Shown piece by piece: positions 61,642 to 64,000 of a stretch of DNA of 64,000 nt. The notes beneath the pieces were generated by a model. The model saw nothing but the letters and a program-made list of their open reading frames with translations, ran no database searches and was not told the origin of the DNA. The stretch spans positions 1 to 64,000 of the forward strand of contig NZ_PNCI01000025.1 of NCBI RefSeq assembly GCF_005887095.1, in the 5' to 3' direction. Every line of letters starts with the position of its first letter. The stretch's first letter is position 1. The translations under genes and the position numbers were made by a program. The DNA comes from Pseudoalteromonas rubra (GTDB lineage Bacteria; Pseudomonadota; Gammaproteobacteria; Enterobacterales; Alteromonadaceae).

Positions 61642-62793
61642 TTAAAAATTAAAAAACTTACTTGGATTAAGCTCGTAAATTTCTTTTTTTTCAGTTTCTG
61701 TTAGAAATGAAAACTCTTCTTTGTCATCCGAGCTCTCAGAGTCCAAGTGGTCTGGGTGTGGATAGTCACTACCGAACAGAAGACGATCTGAACCAATGTA
61801 ATCTATTAGTTCTCTAATACATGGTTCCCCATCTTCAATACTAACCCAGCAATGAGACTTAAAGTATTCAGATGGTAATTTCTTAATATTGTCTTTTACT
61901 AAGTTTGGATATTCAGGGTAGCAAATGTTATCCAATCTCCACAGCCAATATGGAACCCAAGAGCCTCCGCCTTCTAAAAGAGCAAATTTCAGCTTCGGAT
62001 ACTTTTCAAAAACGCCATTTTCCAATAGAGAAACAAATGCCATTTGCAGTTCAATTGGGTGGGAGCAAGCATGTAATCCGAACCTGGAAGTGAATCGTTC
62101 ACTACCAGCAGTGCTGCCGTGCAGATTTGATCCACCGTGGAGGCAGATACCTATATTATGCTCTTCACAAGCTTGCCAAAATGGCTCATATGCTTGAGAT
62201 CCCAAAGAATGCCCATTGATAACTTCAGGTCTTATTGAAATAGTAGTCCAGCCATAGCTAGCGATTGCTTTAACTTGCTGTGCAAGAGTTTCTGGGTCGT
62301 GCCTGCTAACAGCACCGACAGGAAGAAGCCTTGTTTTATCAGCGCTTACATATTCATTTAACCACTCGTTGTAGCCTTCAGCATATGCAAGAGAGCTTTT
62401 AGCTGAAATCTCTGCGTGATTAATAACATATGATGCGAATGTCGGAAAGATAGCGGCCTTTTCAATTCCATGCAGGTCCATAGAAGCTAATTGCCCTTTC
62501 CCTGACATGGCTGAAAGCCTTTCTAACTGGCTACTGTCTTGTTGGTGTGTTGATTCAATTTGAAGCTCTTCGCTCCAATGCTTAAAGATCGGGTGTTGTC
62601 CAACATATAGGGTTGGTATCAATTGAATTGCACTTCGCAGGTTACCATATTTTTTTGCTCTGAGTTGCGCCTCTTCAAGAGTATCCTCTTTTAGGCTAAC
62701 ACGGTACTCACCTACTTGTTCTTCATCAATATAGTTGTCCCATAATTCTACAGGTTCTACGACATGACGGTCAGAATCAAAAACTTTATACAT
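61642..62793 (-). CDS. Amidohydrolase-family protein in the RiPP cluster
   Basis: The 383-aa protein begins at ATG 62793 with GAGAG upstream. It has the amidohydrolase-2 (ACMSD-like) TIM-barrel pattern: FDSDRHVVEPVELWDNYI at the N-terminus, LHGGSNLHG mid-protein, LLEGGGSWVPYWLWRLD and the C-terminal metal-site motif GSDYPHPD. Enzymes of this class hydrolyse or decarboxylate small substrates. In bottromycin clusters an amidohydrolase acts after YcaO chemistry, so a proofreading or trimming role is possible (inference). Confidence 0.85.
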   Translation of the reverse strand: MYKVFDSDRHVVEPVELWDNYIDEEQVGEYRVSLKEDTLEEAQLRAKKYGNLRSAIQLIPTLYVGQHPIFKHWSEELQIESTHQQDSSQLERLSAMSGKGQLASMDLHGIEKAAIFPTFASYVINHAEISAKSSLAYAEGYNEWLNEYVSADKTRLLPVGAVSRHDPETLAQQVKAIASYGWTTISIRPEVINGHSLGSQAYEPFWQACEEHNIGICLHGGSNLHGSTAGSERFTSRFGLHACSHPIELQMAFVSLLENGVFEKYPKLKFALLEGGGSWVPYWLWRLDNICYPEYPNLVKDNIKKLPSEYFKSHCWVSIEDGEPCIRELIDYIGSDRLLFGSDYPHPDHLDSESSDDKEEFSFLTETEKKEIYELNPSKFFNF

Positions 62794-62807
62794 TATTCTC
62801 TCATTTT

Positions 62808-62841
62808 TTGAGTACTTCCCTTGTATAAGGGAAGTACTCAA
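62808..62841. promoter_or_regulatory. Perfect 15-bp hairpin after the precursor-A gene
   Basis: TTGAGTACTTCCCTT and AAGGGAAGTACTCAA form a perfect 15-bp stem with a GTAT loop, five bases after the precursor-A stop codon and 15 bases before the amidohydrolase start. No T-tract follows on the minus strand, so it is probably an mRNA-stabilising or processing element rather than a terminator. Confidence 0.65.
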
Positions 62842-62846
62842 GTTAT

Positions 62847-63320
62847 TTAACAACCAGTAATTGGGTAAATCTTACCTGCGGCCTCGTAATCACCCAGTGC
62901 TAATGCGTTCCATTTAGGATCACTAGGCTCTGGAGGCAGAGTTAGTGTTAGCTTCATTTTTAACAAGCCTTCTTCAACAGCTCTGTACCATCCATTGTGG
63001 GTAAATTGCTCTACGTTGGCATCTGTAGAATCACCTGGGTTCACGTACTGATTGTCAGGGTTATCATCGGCAAGCTTTACTTCAACGTCGAGGAGGTTCC
63101 ATAGATCTACCTCGCCATCAGAGAGAATCTCTGAAGTGCCGGTGAAGCCCATTTTTTCAAAAGCTTGCTTCGCATCTTCTACCAGTAGCTTTTTGAACTC
63201 TTCATCAACCCATGCTCGAGCTATTGCACGTACCCATGTTGAGCGCCAGTTATAAATCAGATTTACAGCCGGTAAGAAAGCTTCATCTCCAGCTAAAGAG
63301 ACGTTTTTTGGTTCTGTCAT
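62847..63320 (-). CDS. RiPP precursor A with NHLP-type leader
   Basis: The 157-aa protein has the leader motif WVRAIARAWVDEEFKKLLVE followed by DAKQAFEKMGF (about 29-60), matching the NHLP pattern: helix, DxxF, then a strand. The strand-rich middle carries WNLLDVEVKL, and the tail LPPEPSDPKWNALALGDYEA ends GKIYPITGC. The Thr and terminal Cys are candidates for modification. It is the first structural gene after the regulator-like gene. Confidence 0.85.
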   Translation of the reverse strand: MTEPKNVSLAGDEAFLPAVNLIYNWRSTWVRAIARAWVDEEFKKLLVEDAKQAFEKMGFTGTSEILSDGEVDLWNLLDVEVKLADDNPDNQYVNPGDSTDANVEQFTHNGWYRAVEEGLLKMKLTLTLPPEPSDPKWNALALGDYEAAGKIYPITGC

Positions 63321-63322
63321 TT

Positions 63323-64000
63323 CTATGTCCTATTTTCACTATTGTCTAAAAATTGATGCGTTTTTATACCTATTGAAGCAGCCGCTTCACGAGCAAGTTC
63401 GAGATAGTGGGTGGATTTTTCATTTTCACCTAAGTGTGCCAACGCTATACTCTGTAGCCGATATAACTCAGGAACAAACAAGTTATCATTTACATTAAGT
63501 GAGTGAGCTATTACTTTTTCTAGTCTCTGACTTGCTTCAGCGTGTTTTTGTTCAGAAATCTCAATATCCGCTATTAAAGCAGACCAATAACCTTGCATTT
63601 GAGTCATACCGATTGAGAGGATGCCCTGATAAGCTGTATCTGCGGTTTTCGAATCCTTGTTAGCCCAAGATTCCAGTAGCGAAATTAAACCTGTCCAGTT
63701 CATCAGTTTTTCTCGGTTACAAAGTTCGGTAATTTCCCTGGATAACTTAAGTATGTTCTCTGGATTTCTTAATTGATATTGACAGCAGCACTGATAAACT
63801 TTTGCCATACATTGGCTATGGTATGAACCAATATCTTCCGCGTATTGGTTTGCTTCAATGTACAGTGCGGTAACCTGCTCAGTGTTGTTCCAGCAGGCTT
63901 GAATCAATGACTGAACACTCAGTGCAAAAACTTTTGTATCATGCCCAAAAATACTCGCGTGGTCTCTATCTCGTTCTTCACAATAAAGCTCTATTGCCTT
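63323..64000 (-). CDS. C-terminal part of a TPR-containing regulator, partial
   Basis: The frame is open to the window edge; only the C-terminal 225 residues are seen. They are helical tetratricopeptide-like repeats and include ELYCEERDRDHASIFGHDTK, a stretch typical of large adenylate-cyclase-like or AAA-ATPase/TPR regulators (LYD...HxxxxGxD). The full protein probably has an N-terminal DNA-binding or ATPase domain that lies outside. It is separated from precursor A by 2 bases, so it is part of the same operon and may regulate it. Confidence 0.6.
   Translation of the reverse strand, partial: KAIELYCEERDRDHASIFGHDTKVFALSVQSLIQACWNNTEQVTALYIEANQYAEDIGSYHSQCMAKVYQCCCQYQLRNPENILKLSREITELCNREKLMNWTGLISLLESWANKDSKTADTAYQGILSIGMTQMQGYWSALIADIEISEQKHAEASQRLEKVIAHSLNVNDNLFVPELYRLQSIALAHLGENEKSTHYLELAREAAASIGIKTHQFLDNSENRT

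Noticed and set aside
1..64000. tRNA, rRNA, CRISPR arrays and intact transposase genes
   Set aside because: No tRNA-like clover segments, repeat-spacer pattern or transposase motif was noticed on either strand.

Overview
The window looks like a chromosomal segment of a marine gammaproteobacterium, most likely Pseudoalteromonas (order Alteromonadales). This rests on the gene content (GlrK/QseG/GlrR signalling operon, OsmC-YcaO fusion, secreted S9 peptidases, neutral ceramidase, small secreted EF-hand proteins) and on moderate GC content; it is inference, because no rRNA or other marker gene is present. No tRNA, rRNA, CRISPR array or intact insertion sequence was seen.

Layout. 1-6.2 kb: a LuxR-type regulator, a secreted neutral ceramidase, a small membrane protein, a secreted fibronectin-III-like protein and a GNAT acetyltransferase. 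6.2-16.1 kb: a type I restriction-modification island that begins at a truncated fosA-like gene. Its order is hsdM, DUF1016/YhcG nuclease, hsdS, FRG-domain protein, COG2958-like protein, hsdR. Short leftover copies of the hsdM 3' end and the hsdS 3' end show that the extra genes arrived by cassette insertion or exchange, and the hsdR start is frameshifted. 16.2-26.5 kb: two S9 peptidases, an alpha/beta hydrolase, a TonB-C lipoprotein, a MerR regulator divergent from a class IV aminotransferase, and a group of envelope or osmotic stress genes (small lipoprotein, DUF1328, DUF2383, MscS, double-BON protein). 26.5-33.7 kb: a tightly packed minus-strand phosphorelay operon (dual-specificity phosphatase/lipid kinase fusion, NtrC-type regulator, 66-aa H-box mini-protein, CHASE3 kinase, Rcp1-like receiver, hybrid kinase). 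33.9-39.8 kb: TPR protein, membrane proteins, AraC regulator, GNAT, chemotaxis receptor. 39.9-40.2 kb: an orphan 52-aa RiPP-like precursor peptide. 40.3-45.0 kb: the glrR-qseG-glrK operon, divergent from a tandem array of four secreted EF-hand proteins with a candidate sigma-54 promoter and two candidate GlrR sites between them. 45.0-50.9 kb: GNAT, MFS exporter with divergent LysR, an outer-membrane protein and the housekeeping OsmC-YcaO protein.

51.2-64 kb (minus strand, running off the right edge): a RiPP cluster of TOMM type with nitrile-hydratase-like leader peptides (NHLP). In transcription order it holds a TPR-containing probable regulator (partial), precursor A (157 aa), an amidohydrolase, YcaO-A, precursor B (360 aa, duplicated leader domain), precursor C (250 aa), an unknown 223-aa protein with a possible HxD metal motif, YcaO-B, an asparagine synthetase homologue and YcaO-C. 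The three precursors end in related very short tails (YPITGC, FPFTC, YPFTT). Three different YcaO enzymes next to three large globular precursors, with an asparagine synthetase and an amidohydrolase, is the most likely undescribed system in the window. No transporter or flavin dehydrogenase gene is visible; these may lie beyond the right edge.
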